From NCBI GenBank assembly GCA_024763185.1, contig JANTFY010000051.1:1-11573 (forward strand): a DNA stretch of 11,573 bases, read 5' to 3'. Every line of letters begins with the position of its first letter. Position 1 is the stretch's first letter. This document shows positions 1-8,588 of the stretch, piece after piece. Position numbers and translations under genes: made by a program. The notes under the pieces are model-generated. The model had not been told where the DNA came from, did not search any database, and saw only the letters and a list, made by a program, of their open reading frames with translations. This DNA comes from Gammaproteobacteria bacterium (GTDB taxonomy: Bacteria; Pseudomonadota; Gammaproteobacteria; GCA-001735895).

Positions 1-19
1 ATGCTCATTCAATAGGTAA

Positions 20-1642
20 ATGACTATGACCAAGAAATCTGAATATTACAAAAAAGCATTACCTGTTGATGCGCCTTTATTTCATAGCGATCATGCTCGC
101 CCGGTTTCACGCCGAGATTTTATGCGCCAAGGTTTTTTAGGCGGGTCGGCTACCATGTTGTCCGGCAGCGTGTTGGGCTTATTTGCCCATTCCAATACGG
201 CCCAGGCTGCCCTATCTTCTGATCTGAGCTCCATGGCCCAGGATATTGGTTGTAGCCTTGGTGGCCTGTCCGGCGATAGCAAGGTGCCGTTCATCTGCTT
301 CGACCTTGCGGGCGGGGCCAACTTTGCCGGTTCGAATGTACTGGTCGGTGGTGAAGGCGGCCAGGATGCTGTCAACGACATCAATACGGGGGGTTACAGT
401 AAACTGGGTGTTCCCGGTGACATGATTCCAGGCCTGGATTCCAGCAATTTCACTTTGTTCAATACCAGTACGAATAATGATTTCGTCAATGACGAACTGG
501 GCCTGAAATTCCATGCGGACAGTGCCTTGTTGAGGGGTATCCTGGATACCGCCGGAGCCCTCGCAGGTACAGGTGAAGTTGATGGCTGTGTCATTCCGGC
601 ACGCTCCGATAATGATACCGGCAATAATCCGCATAATCCGTTGTACGGTATAGCCAAAACCGGTGCGACCGGTGATGTGGTTGACCTGATTGGGTCACGT
701 AACAGTGATTCCGGTGGTAATTCCATTGCACCGATGGATTTGGTAGATCCTGAGAAAAGACCCACCAAAGTCGATCGTGCCAGTGATGTGACCGGCATGG
801 TTGATGTCGGTAATCTGACGGGTATCCTCAATCAACCGGCCGATGTGACGGCAGTCATGGAGTCCATGGCGCGGATCACCCACAAAAAACTGAATAACGT
901 AAATACACAACTCACACCAGGCGATGTCAATATCGGAGCCGATGAGGTCATCAAGGACCTGGTGCGCTGCGGATATTTAAAATCAGCCGACCTGGCGGAT
1001 CGCTTTGCCGGTGTAGAGGTTAACCCCCTGTTGGATGTGAACATCACCTCCATTTTTTCTGATGCCGGCCTCGATGTTACCGCAGACAGGGAATTTGAAA
1101 AGACTGCGTCTGTGATGAAAATGGTTATGAACGGCCATTCAGCGGGTGGTTGTGTCACCATAGGCGGTTACGATTACCACACCGGTGACCGTGCCGTCGG
1201 TGAACTGAGAGACCAAAGAGCCGGACGCTGCATCGGTGCCTGTCTGAGTTATGCGCAAAAACTGAACAAGCCTTTGATGATTTATGTGTACAGTGACGGC
1301 TCGGTCGCCAGTAATGGCCGCCTGGACATGAGTGCCGAAGGTCGTGGTAAAGGCGAATGGACGGGTGATAATTCTTCCACAGCCTGCTCTTTCTTCCTGG
1401 TCTATAATCCTGGTGGTGCGCCCACCTTGAGAATTCCCGGGCGCCAGATTGGACGTTTTTCTGCCGACGCTTCAGTGGTGACCTCATCCAGCCCGGCAGC
1501 CAATAACGTTAACCTGCTGGTTAATACCATATTGTTAAACTATATGGCTCTGAACGGCGAAGAAGGTCAGTTTACCAGTACCTTCCTCAATCATGGATTA
1601 GGCGCTAATTTTATGGATTACGTCGCTTTCGAGTCGATATAA
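20..1642 (+). CDS. Tat-exported DUF1501-like protein
   Basis: The 540-residue protein opens with a twin-arginine signal: SRRDF at residues 30-34, a hydrophobic stretch to about 56, and an AQA cleavage site near 61-63. It should therefore cross the inner membrane folded. Two stretches recall the DUF1501 family of Tat-exported, alkaline-phosphatase-superfamily-like proteins: a beta strand ending in DLAGGAN at 95-101, and GGYDYHTGD at 382-390 followed by a helix and YVYSDGS near 423-429. Overall it is divergent, and I see no full metal-binding set, so catalysis is unproven. It has eight cysteines, including C404-x3-C408. TGAT at 214-217 resembles a flavinylation site. An in-frame ATG at 26 has better spacing (9 bases) to the AGG at 14-16 than the ATG at 20 (3 bases), so translation may start two codons later. 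The gene lies 24 bases before apbE. The coding call is very sure; the family call is moderate. Confidence 0.85.
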   Translation: MTMTKKSEYYKKALPVDAPLFHSDHARPVSRRDFMRQGFLGGSATMLSGSVLGLFAHSNTAQAALSSDLSSMAQDIGCSLGGLSGDSKVPFICFDLAGGANFAGSNVLVGGEGGQDAVNDINTGGYSKLGVPGDMIPGLDSSNFTLFNTSTNNDFVNDELGLKFHADSALLRGILDTAGALAGTGEVDGCVIPARSDNDTGNNPHNPLYGIAKTGATGDVVDLIGSRNSDSGGNSIAPMDLVDPEKRPTKVDRASDVTGMVDVGNLTGILNQPADVTAVMESMARITHKKLNNVNTQLTPGDVNIGADEVIKDLVRCGYLKSADLADRFAGVEVNPLLDVNITSIFSDAGLDVTADREFEKTASVMKMVMNGHSAGGCVTIGGYDYHTGDRAVGELRDQRAGRCIGACLSYAQKLNKPLMIYVYSDGSVASNGRLDMSAEGRGKGEWTGDNSSTACSFFLVYNPGGAPTLRIPGRQIGRFSADASVVTSSSPAANNVNLLVNTILLNYMALNGEEGQFTSTFLNHGLGANFMDYVAFESI

Positions 1643-1666
1643 ATACTGGTACCTGTGCAGTAAGCA

Positions 1667-2677
1667 ATGTCTGATTGCTTTAATCGCCAATCGATAAAGC
1701 GATATACACTCATACTCCTTTTATGTTTTCTTAACCCTGCCCTGGCGGGCTGGGTTAAGTCTTCGCAGGATATTATGGGCACCCGGGTTTTGGTTGAAAC
1801 CTGGCACATCAATGATCATCATGCGTTTTCATGTAACGAAAAAGTCATGTCCAACATGCATCGAATTGATGCTTTAATGAGTGCCTACAAGCCAGAAAGC
1901 GAAATTTCCCAGGTCAATAACAAGGCGCACCGTTTTCCTGTAACGGTTAGTGAAGAACTGTTTAAGCTTTTAACTCGATCAGTTGAGTTTTCTGAATTAT
2001 CCGATGGCGCTTTCGATATTACCTACGCTTCTGTGGGGCACCAATACGATTATCGTCAACATGAAAAGCCGGCTGATGAAGAGATTCTTGAATATCTCGA
2101 CAAGGTAAATTACCGAAATTTAAAACTGGATCGTAATACGATTTCTTTTGCAAACAAAGGCATGCGAATCGATTTAGGCGGTATTGCCAAGGGTTATGCT
2201 GTCGATCAGGGCATTGAAATACTCAAGGCATGCGGCATCAAACATGCGATTGTAAGCGCCGGTGGTGACAGCCGGATTCTGGGGGATAAAAAAGGACGGG
2301 CGTGGATGATTGGTATACAGCACCCACGCCAGAAAGGAAAGTTGGCCTTGACCATTCCTCTGTCGGATAGTGCCATTTCAACATCTGGCGATTATGAGAG
2401 ATTTTTTATAGTCAATAATGAGCGTATACATCATATAATAGACCCGGATACCGGCAAATCTGCAAACAAGTCCTGGAGTGCGTCAGTGATTGGCCCAGAG
2501 GCCACCGCCACAGATGCTCTGTCAACGACGGTTTTTATACTGGGTACCAAAAAGGGATTGGCATTGATCAATCGGTTAGATGATTTTGATGCAATCATTA
2601 TCGACGCCAGTGGTACTGTGCATTATTCATCCGGGTTGATGGATCCTGACAACAATCAGGCCGGAAAAAACCCATAG
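1667..2677 (+). CDS. apbE: FAD:protein FMN transferase, ApbE family
   Basis: ApbE enzymes use Mg2+ and FAD to attach FMN covalently to a Thr or Ser of exported or membrane redox proteins. The 336 residues carry the family's landmarks: MGTRV at 37-41, the MSAYKPESEISQVN segment, DLGGIAKGYAVD near 169-180, SAGGD at 197-201, HIIDPDTG at 256-263, and the D283/T287 pair in TDALSTT, which matches the conserved metal-binding segment near the C-terminus. The N-terminus is a signal peptide with likely cleavage after ALA27. C20 is preceded by Leu, so it is not a lipobox, and the enzyme is probably soluble in the periplasm rather than a lipoprotein. The ribosome site is weak, but the signal peptide supports this start. 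Only 24 bases separate it from the preceding gene. None of the usual partners (nqr, rnf, FMN-binding domain genes) is in the window, so its target must be elsewhere or be an unusual neighbour. Confidence 0.95.
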   Translation: MSDCFNRQSIKRYTLILLLCFLNPALAGWVKSSQDIMGTRVLVETWHINDHHAFSCNEKVMSNMHRIDALMSAYKPESEISQVNNKAHRFPVTVSEELFKLLTRSVEFSELSDGAFDITYASVGHQYDYRQHEKPADEEILEYLDKVNYRNLKLDRNTISFANKGMRIDLGGIAKGYAVDQGIEILKACGIKHAIVSAGGDSRILGDKKGRAWMIGIQHPRQKGKLALTIPLSDSAISTSGDYERFFIVNNERIHHIIDPDTGKSANKSWSASVIGPEATATDALSTTVFILGTKKGLALINRLDDFDAIIIDASGTVHYSSGLMDPDNNQAGKNP

Positions 2678-2719
2678 AAAAGACTATAACTACTAAATAA
2701 TAAAGCAGTACTCGAGTAC

Positions 2720-2723
2720 AGGA
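2720..2723 (+). promoter_or_regulatory. Ribosome binding site for the 2731 gene
   Basis: AGGA lies 7 bases before the ATG at 2731 and supports that start. It directly follows a perfect 12-base palindrome at 2708-2719. Confidence 0.6.
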
Positions 2724-2730
2724 CTTAGCC

Positions 2731-3282
2731 ATGAAACAAACATTTCGCCGGACTCTTTTTTTCTTTGTGTTATGCATTCATCCCATGATGAGTTATGCCC
2801 AGGAAGAACCGACAGTTGAAACTGAAGCCGCCGAATCTACGGAATTACAGCAGAATATTCAGGACCTTAAAAAAGAAGTTCTCAAGCTTAATCGTAACCT
2901 GTTTATTCTTGAAGAAGATTTGCTGTTCCCTGCCAATACCCAGTTCAGTGTTTTTCTGTCTATGGATTCCGGGCAATTATTCGACCTTGATTCGGTGCAG
3001 TTAAAAATTGATGATAAGGTGATAGCCAATCACCTGTATACCGAACGTGAACTTGCTGCTCTCAAGCGCGGTGGTGTTCAACGCCTGTATATTGGCAATC
3101 TGCCTTCAGGAACTCATGAAATCATCGCCCTGTTTATCGGTAAAGGCCCCTCCGGAAGAGACTATCGCCGGGGTGAAACCATCTCCATTGAAAAAGGCAG
3201 TGACCCCCAATTTGTTGAATTACAGATCCTGGATGATGCCTCCAAAGAACAGCCGCAATTTAAAGCCCGCATCTGGGAGTAA
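2731..3282 (+). CDS. Secreted coiled-coil protein, unknown family
   Basis: The 183-residue protein has a signal peptide (residues 1-23, cleavage after SYA). An acidic linker leads into a regular heptad coiled coil: L39, I43, L46, V50, L53, L57, L60 and L64 alternate at 4 and 3 spacing. The remaining part, about 66-183, alternates hydrophobic residues as in a beta-sandwich and contains LPSGTHEIIALFIGKG and YRRGE (roughly 128-153). I do not recognise the family. It has no DNA-binding features and no membrane anchor. Its place between apbE and the TPR genes suggests a periplasmic structural or adaptor part, perhaps an oligomer formed through the coiled coil. The start is supported by AGGA 7 bases upstream. 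The next gene begins 17 bases after its stop. Confidence 0.85.
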   Translation: MKQTFRRTLFFFVLCIHPMMSYAQEEPTVETEAAESTELQQNIQDLKKEVLKLNRNLFILEEDLLFPANTQFSVFLSMDSGQLFDLDSVQLKIDDKVIANHLYTERELAALKRGGVQRLYIGNLPSGTHEIIALFIGKGPSGRDYRRGETISIEKGSDPQFVELQILDDASKEQPQFKARIWE

Positions 3283-3299
3283 GTCAGCTAGATAAGCCC

Positions 3300-5165
3300 A
3301 TGAACGCTGCGGTAGATTCTTTCATTAAACCACTTTTGTTGTGTACAGTGTTTCTTACTGTGTCGGGCGTGGCCCTGGGCGCGGAAAGGCATGATCAAAC
3401 GGTTCAGGATCTTCCCTATGGTCTTTCCTTGTTCCATTTTTTCCAGAAAAAACCGCTGCAGGCGATTACCGAGCTGGATGTTGGCAAGGCTAGAGGTCGC
3501 TTAATCCACCAACCCGACGATGCTGAATTGTTACTTGGCGGACTCTATTTTAATTATGGCCTGGCCGATGAAGCGGAAATCATCTTCAATCAGTTGCTGC
3601 AGGATAAAACAGAAGCCGATACACAAAATAGAATCTGGTTTAATCTGGGACGAGTACAATACGACAAGGGGAACTTCGACCAGGCACAGGATTTACTATC
3701 ACGTATTGATGAAAAACTTCCAGCACAAAGAGAAGCTCAGAAACAACACCTGTTAAGCAATCTATACATTAAAAATCAAGACTATGAACTGGCTGCAGAA
3801 GCTGTAAAGAAGATAAAAAAAACCAGTGTCTGGCGTCCCTATTCTGAGTATAACCTTGGCGTCGCGCAGGCCTCGCAGGATATCGATGCGGGACAGGACT
3901 GGTTGGATGCTGTTAGCAGTTATCCATCGACAGATTCAGAAATTCTCGCCCTGCTGGATTCGACCTATCTGGCCCAGGGTATGACCGCCCTGAAACAGAA
4001 AAAAAGTGATGAAGCCATCGATAGTTTCTCTAAGGTACGACTCTCTGGCCCCTTATCTAATAAAGCATTACTCGGTATCGGCTGGGCCTGGAGCCTGAAG
4101 TCTGATCCGGAGCGCGCATTAAATTACTGGCTGACTCTGCAAAACAAACAGCAGATTGATGGTGCAACCCAGGAAGCCATTTTGGCTATACCCTATGCGG
4201 TAGAACAAAAAGGTGACAAGATCCTTGCTACCCAATACTACAACAAGGCGGCAAAAAGATATGATGATCTGTTAAACAAGCTGGATATCATCATAGACCG
4301 TGTTAACCGGGATGAACTGATCGCCGCGCTACATCAAAACCAACTGGTGCAAGATGATACACTATTGATCGATGCCAATCAGCCGTTGGACTCCTTACCT
4401 GCCGCCTATCTGCATCAGCTGTTTGCCGGTACTGATTTTGACCAGGAAGTACGCCATTATCAGGAATTGCTGGATATACAGTCCAGCCTGTTACGCTGGC
4501 AATCCAATCTTCCCACCTTTCAGTTAATGCTGGATGAGCGTACTTTGTCGTTTGAACAAAAACGTCCACTGGTTGAAAAAAGTACAAGTTTCGAACAATT
4601 GCAATCTTTGAAGCAAACGCGTGACGAGCTGGCTGATCAGGTCAGTGCCATCGAACAGACAGAAGACTACCTGGCTCTGGCTTACGAAGAAGAAGTAGAT
4701 TACCTTGAACAATTAAGTGACATTCAAAATTCATTTGATCTTTTAAAAGGACAGGATGATTTTACTGAAGAAGAGGATAAGTACCGGTTACTTTCGGGTC
4801 TCATCCACTGGCAAATCAGTACAGACTTTCCGCGGCGTTTCTGGGCAGTAAAACGTGAACTGGAATTACTTGACCGTGCTCTACTAGAGGCTTCTGCTTC
4901 CGCACAATCCCTGTCTTCTGCTTCAGCACTGAATAAAACGAAACTGGAAGATTTTTCCCGGCGTATTGTAGGGCAAAAAGAGAGTATTAATATCCATTTA
5001 ACAAAGGTGACCGAGCTAATAAAACAACAACAGTTACATATCAATCGGCTCGCAATCAACGAACTGGAAAGACAAAGAGAGCACATCAAACAGTTAAGAC
5101 TCAGTGCACGTTATTCGCTTGCACGTTTGTATGATGATATTTCCAGGCAGGGTGCTTCACAATGA
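3300..5165 (+). CDS. Periplasmic TPR protein, GltC-like candidate
   Basis: The 621-residue protein has a signal peptide (cleavage near ALG27) and no lipobox cysteine, so it should be soluble in the periplasm. A short entry motif, LPYGLSLFHFFQKKPLQAIT at 38-57, precedes TPR-like helical pairs: LLLGGLYFNYGLADEAEIIF, then WFNLGRVQYDKGNFDQAQDL, then further repeats to about 310. From about 430 onward it is charged, helical and coiled-coil prone, with many Gln, Glu and Leu. No enzyme motif is visible. The order TPR protein, large TPR protein, TPR lipoprotein, ExbB, ExbD, ExbD, TonB-like recalls the Glt-Agl core, where GltC is a TPR protein of similar size; that equivalence is inference. No strong ribosome site precedes the start. 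The stop overlaps the next gene's start as ATGA, suggesting translational coupling. Confidence 0.85.
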   Translation: MNAAVDSFIKPLLLCTVFLTVSGVALGAERHDQTVQDLPYGLSLFHFFQKKPLQAITELDVGKARGRLIHQPDDAELLLGGLYFNYGLADEAEIIFNQLLQDKTEADTQNRIWFNLGRVQYDKGNFDQAQDLLSRIDEKLPAQREAQKQHLLSNLYIKNQDYELAAEAVKKIKKTSVWRPYSEYNLGVAQASQDIDAGQDWLDAVSSYPSTDSEILALLDSTYLAQGMTALKQKKSDEAIDSFSKVRLSGPLSNKALLGIGWAWSLKSDPERALNYWLTLQNKQQIDGATQEAILAIPYAVEQKGDKILATQYYNKAAKRYDDLLNKLDIIIDRVNRDELIAALHQNQLVQDDTLLIDANQPLDSLPAAYLHQLFAGTDFDQEVRHYQELLDIQSSLLRWQSNLPTFQLMLDERTLSFEQKRPLVEKSTSFEQLQSLKQTRDELADQVSAIEQTEDYLALAYEEEVDYLEQLSDIQNSFDLLKGQDDFTEEEDKYRLLSGLIHWQISTDFPRRFWAVKRELELLDRALLEASASAQSLSSASALNKTKLEDFSRRIVGQKESINIHLTKVTELIKQQQLHINRLAINELERQREHIKQLRLSARYSLARLYDDISRQGASQ

Positions 5166-7957
5166 ACAGGCATTTATCTCTTTTGGCCTGTAGCACTGCC
5201 TTGTTGTTCGCCTGTGCGGATAACCAGCATTATGTCGGCCCGACCATTGCCGATATCAAACAACACGCCATAGAACTTGAACCCAGCGTTTCATTTGAGG
5301 TCAGTCGACAGCAGGTCATAGACAGTTACCGTGAACTGGTCGCTATCATCCCGGGTGGTGAAGGTTATGGCAAGGAAGTGCAACGGCTGGCCGACCTCGA
5401 GCTTGAAGCCAGTATGGATAATAAGTTGTCGGAAGACCCCGCTCTTGAACAACAGGGTATTGTGGAATCTAAAAGTGCCATAGCGCGTTACGAACAATAT
5501 CTGCAAACCTATCCAAATCGTGAAGATAACGATTTAATTCTTTACCAGCTTTCACGCGCCTATGCGATCGAGGCAGAGCCCGAAAAATCGCGCTACTACA
5601 TGGATCGGCTGGTAAAGGAATTTCCCGAATCACGCTATATTGATGAAACGCAGTTCAGGCGAGGCGAAAATCTGTTTGTGAGCGGTCGATATGCCCTGGC
5701 CGAGCAGGCATACGGCGATGTTGTCAACAGTAAAACAGAGTCCATTTACTACGAAAAGGCGCTGTATAAATATGGCTGGGCTCAGTTCAAACAGAATCAA
5801 TACGAACAGGCCATTAACAGCTATGTAAAACTGCTGGACTATTACCAAAAACAGAACAAACTGGAAGCGGATAAAATTGCGGATAATCTGGAAAGAGCCG
5901 AACAGGAATTGCTGCAGGACGTCTTGCGCGTTATCAGCCTGTCATTTTCCTATCAGCCAGCACGCCAACCGATCAGTCATTTTTTTAATCGCCATGGTAA
6001 AAGGCCTTACGAGCCATTGTTATACCAGAAGCTCGGCGAGCTCTATATCAGCAAGGATCGTGTCACTGATGCCACGGATATCTTTTTGTCTTATGGTGAA
6101 AACTATCCATTTTCGCGTTACACCCCTGTTTTTCATGACCGCGCGATTGATGCCTTTAAAAAAGCCGGATTCAGTTCCCTGCTTTTGCCGGAAAAAGAAC
6201 GTTATGTAAAAACCTATAACAAGGGCAGTCCGTTTTGGCGACAGCAAACACCACAAGACCAGGCGTTGCTGCAACCGCGGTTAACCGGGCATATGTCAGA
6301 TATTGCCACCCACTATCACGCCACGGCTCGGGCCAGTAAAAAAACGGTCGATTACAAAAAGGCCGCGTCCTGGTATCAACTGTATCTGGATTCATTTCCT
6401 GCAGACCCCAGGGCAGCGGATATCAACTTTTTGCTGGCGGAAACCCGTTTTGATGCGCGCCAATTTCAACAGGCGGTTACAGAATATGAAAAAACCGCAT
6501 ATCAATACCCGCCACACAAAAACAGCGCTGAATCGGGCTATGCTGCACTGATTGCTTATAACGCACTGTACAAGATTAGCAAGGCGGAAAATAAACCGCG
6601 TATCAATGAAGCATTAATACAAAGCTCTTTGCGTTTCAGTGACCGTTTTGCACAGGATAAACGCATGCCTGCCGTGTTATTAAACACCGCTGAGCAGTTT
6701 TTCGACCTGAAAAGGTATGCGGAAGCAAAAGATGCAGCGCACAAGCTGGTTGCCAATCCAACAGTCAATGACAAGGTCAAGCACAATGCCTGGATTCTGA
6801 TAGCCCATTCCCAGTTTGAGTTAGCCAACTATGCTGAGGCAGAAATCGCCTATATCAAGGTACTCAAGGGGCTTAAACCCAAGGACAACAAAACCCGCAA
6901 GACCATGCGCGATCAACTGGCGTCATCCATTTATAAACAGGGTGAACAAGAGCGGCAGGCAGGCAATCACCTGCTGGCAGCCGGGCATTTTATACGCCTG
7001 GGTAAAGCGGTACCGACATCCTCCAAACGCATCATTGCCGATTACGATGCAGCTACCGAATATATCGCGCTTAAAGACTGGGATACTTCAATAAAACTAT
7101 TGGAAAGCTTTCGCAAAAAATATCCCAAACAGAATAAATGGAAACAGGGCGTCAGTGAAAAACTCGCGCTGGCTTATAGCAGTTCCGGCAAACAATCCAA
7201 AGCCGCGGGTGAAATGATGCGCCTGATCAAACTATCACCAAAGTCTGAACAGCGTGACCTGTTATGGCAGGCAGCGGAACTGTATAACCAGTCAGGTAAT
7301 TCAAAACAGGCTATTTCCATTTACAAAACCTATGTAAAAAAGTACCCGCAGCCCCTGTCCCTCTCCATAGAATTACGTTACAAGATTGCACAATCCTACT
7401 TAAAGCAAAAGGACACAAAACGCTATCATTACTGGTTGAAAGAAATCATCAAGGCTGATGCGGCTGCTAAGACACAACGCAGTGATCGCAGTCGTTATCT
7501 GGCGGCCATTTCAAGCCTGGAACTGGTTAAACCCCTGCACAGGTCCTATTCCAGGATAAAGCTGACCACGCCGCTAAAGAAAAGCCTGCAACGCAAGAAA
7601 AAATTAATGCAACAATCCATTGCGGCCTATACCAAAGCAGCGAAATACCAGGTGGAAGAAGTCACAACCGCTTCAACCTATCATATAGGTGAAATTTATC
7701 GAGAATTTGCAAATGCACTGCTTAAATCGGAGCGCCCCAAAAACCTGAATGAAGAAGAACTGGAAGAGTACAATTACCTGCTCGAAGACCAGGCCTATCC
7801 ATTCGAAGAAAAGGCGATCAACATCCACGTCAGCAATCTGGCACGTATACCAACGGGCACTTATGATGATTCGGTAAAAAGCAGCCTCAACAGCCTGGCC
7901 AGGATGGTCCCGTTCCGCTATGGCAAAAATGAAAAGAGGGATACCTATGTGGAATAA
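5162..7957 (+). CDS. Large TPR outer-membrane lipoprotein, GltD/AgmU-like candidate
   Basis: The 931-residue protein starts with a lipoprotein signal: L15-F16-A17-C18 is a good lipobox, and Ala at +2 predicts outer-membrane sorting. TPR-type helical pairs recur along most of its length, clearly near residues 105-205 (ARYEQYLQTYP, SRYYMDRLVKEFPESRY), 396-473, 518-573 and 637-755 (SIYKTYVKKYP). The frequent helix-end YP/FP pattern is that of envelope TPR proteins such as BamD-like folds. The last 100 residues differ: an acidic segment, LEDQAYPFEEKAINIH, then a conserved-looking tail. Such proteins act as scaffolds, not enzymes. Size and position fit the large TPR component (GltD/AgmU) of Glt-like machines, but this is by analogy. 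It overlaps the previous gene by 4 bases and the next by 11. Confidence 0.87.
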   Translation: MNRHLSLLACSTALLFACADNQHYVGPTIADIKQHAIELEPSVSFEVSRQQVIDSYRELVAIIPGGEGYGKEVQRLADLELEASMDNKLSEDPALEQQGIVESKSAIARYEQYLQTYPNREDNDLILYQLSRAYAIEAEPEKSRYYMDRLVKEFPESRYIDETQFRRGENLFVSGRYALAEQAYGDVVNSKTESIYYEKALYKYGWAQFKQNQYEQAINSYVKLLDYYQKQNKLEADKIADNLERAEQELLQDVLRVISLSFSYQPARQPISHFFNRHGKRPYEPLLYQKLGELYISKDRVTDATDIFLSYGENYPFSRYTPVFHDRAIDAFKKAGFSSLLLPEKERYVKTYNKGSPFWRQQTPQDQALLQPRLTGHMSDIATHYHATARASKKTVDYKKAASWYQLYLDSFPADPRAADINFLLAETRFDARQFQQAVTEYEKTAYQYPPHKNSAESGYAALIAYNALYKISKAENKPRINEALIQSSLRFSDRFAQDKRMPAVLLNTAEQFFDLKRYAEAKDAAHKLVANPTVNDKVKHNAWILIAHSQFELANYAEAEIAYIKVLKGLKPKDNKTRKTMRDQLASSIYKQGEQERQAGNHLLAAGHFIRLGKAVPTSSKRIIADYDAATEYIALKDWDTSIKLLESFRKKYPKQNKWKQGVSEKLALAYSSSGKQSKAAGEMMRLIKLSPKSEQRDLLWQAAELYNQSGNSKQAISIYKTYVKKYPQPLSLSIELRYKIAQSYLKQKDTKRYHYWLKEIIKADAAAKTQRSDRSRYLAAISSLELVKPLHRSYSRIKLTTPLKKSLQRKKKLMQQSIAAYTKAAKYQVEEVTTASTYHIGEIYREFANALLKSERPKNLNEEELEEYNYLLEDQAYPFEEKAINIHVSNLARIPTGTYDDSVKSSLNSLARMVPFRYGKNEKRDTYVE
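7936..7940 (+). promoter_or_regulatory. Ribosome binding site fixing the 7947 start
   Basis: GAGGG (followed by A) sits 6 bases before the ATG at 7947. The in-frame ATGs at 7920 and 7929 lack such a site and would lengthen the signal peptide, so 7947 is the better start. The site lies inside the end of the upstream gene. Confidence 0.65.
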
Positions 7958-8588
7958 TCACCTCAAGCGGTTAGCTTTTTTAATTGCTTTAGTTCTGTTT
8001 CAGGGTTGTCAGACCATGCAACAAAACGTGCCTGATGAAAAAGCGGCATCCACCCAACAGGCCCCTGCCGAAGTAGAAAAAACTGATGTTCAATCGCGTC
8101 CTGCCGACGATCTTTTTCAACAGGCCATCAGTTTTGCAAGGGCCGATAAAAGCGATGATGCAATCGCTCATTTTCAGAAACTTATCGAGCTCGAAGCAAC
8201 CTACGCAAAAGCTTACACCAACCTTGGGTTACTGTTTTTGCATCAGGAAAAATACGAGGCGGCAGAAAAAGCGCTGTTAACGGCAATCGATCAGGATAAA
8301 AACGATGCCATAGCCTATAATCATTTAGCCATCATCGAAAGACAGAGGGGTAATTTTGAAAAGTCGAAAAACTTATACCTCAAAGCGATAGATGCGGATC
8401 CGAAATATGCCAAAGCATATCTGAACCTGGGAATTTTACTGGATATCTATTTGCAGGATTTAAACGCCGCTCTTGTACAGTATAAAACCTATCAGGAACT
8501 GACCGAAAACAGTGATAAAACCGTAGCAAAATGGGTGCTCGATATTCAACGCAGGATAACGGCCAATAGCAAAAAAGCCGATGGATAA
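7947..8588 (+). CDS. TPR lipoprotein, GltE/AglT-like candidate
   Basis: Starting at 7947 the protein has 213 residues. The signal is short: positive residues, a hydrophobic core, then L17-F18-Q19-G20-C21. Phe at -3 of the lipobox is unusual, but Gly at -1 and Cys are right, and Gln at +2 predicts outer-membrane sorting. After a low-complexity linker, about residues 53-187 hold three to four canonical TPRs, for example AYTNLGLLFLHQEKYEAAEK, AYNHLAIIERQRGNFEKSK and AYLNLGILL. It resembles PilF/PilW-type and AglT/GltE-type TPR lipoproteins. The neighbours favour the latter, since no pilus genes are present. It overlaps the preceding gene by 11 bases and the next by 8, so it is probably translationally coupled. 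An alternative start at 7920 would add nine residues. Confidence 0.85.
   Translation: MWNNHLKRLAFLIALVLFQGCQTMQQNVPDEKAASTQQAPAEVEKTDVQSRPADDLFQQAISFARADKSDDAIAHFQKLIELEATYAKAYTNLGLLFLHQEKYEAAEKALLTAIDQDKNDAIAYNHLAIIERQRGNFEKSKNLYLKAIDADPKYAKAYLNLGILLDIYLQDLNAALVQYKTYQELTENSDKTVAKWVLDIQRRITANSKKADG

Noticed and set aside
1..15. Possible tail of an upstream gene ending in TAG at 13-15.
   Set aside because: Five codons are too few to support a gene call, although an upstream gene is likely from the packing.
1155..1487. 110-codon minus-strand reading frame within the Tat protein gene.
   Set aside because: Antisense to a well-supported exported protein, with a low-quality His/Arg-rich translation.
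1683..1728. Lipobox-like LLLC in the ApbE signal peptide.
   Set aside because: Leu rather than Gly, Ala or Ser precedes the Cys, and a good type I cleavage site (ALA) follows.
2645..2660. Inverted repeat CCTGA-6-TCAGG at the end of apbE as a terminator.
   Set aside because: The stem is only 5 bp, lies inside the coding region and is followed by A rather than T on the + strand.
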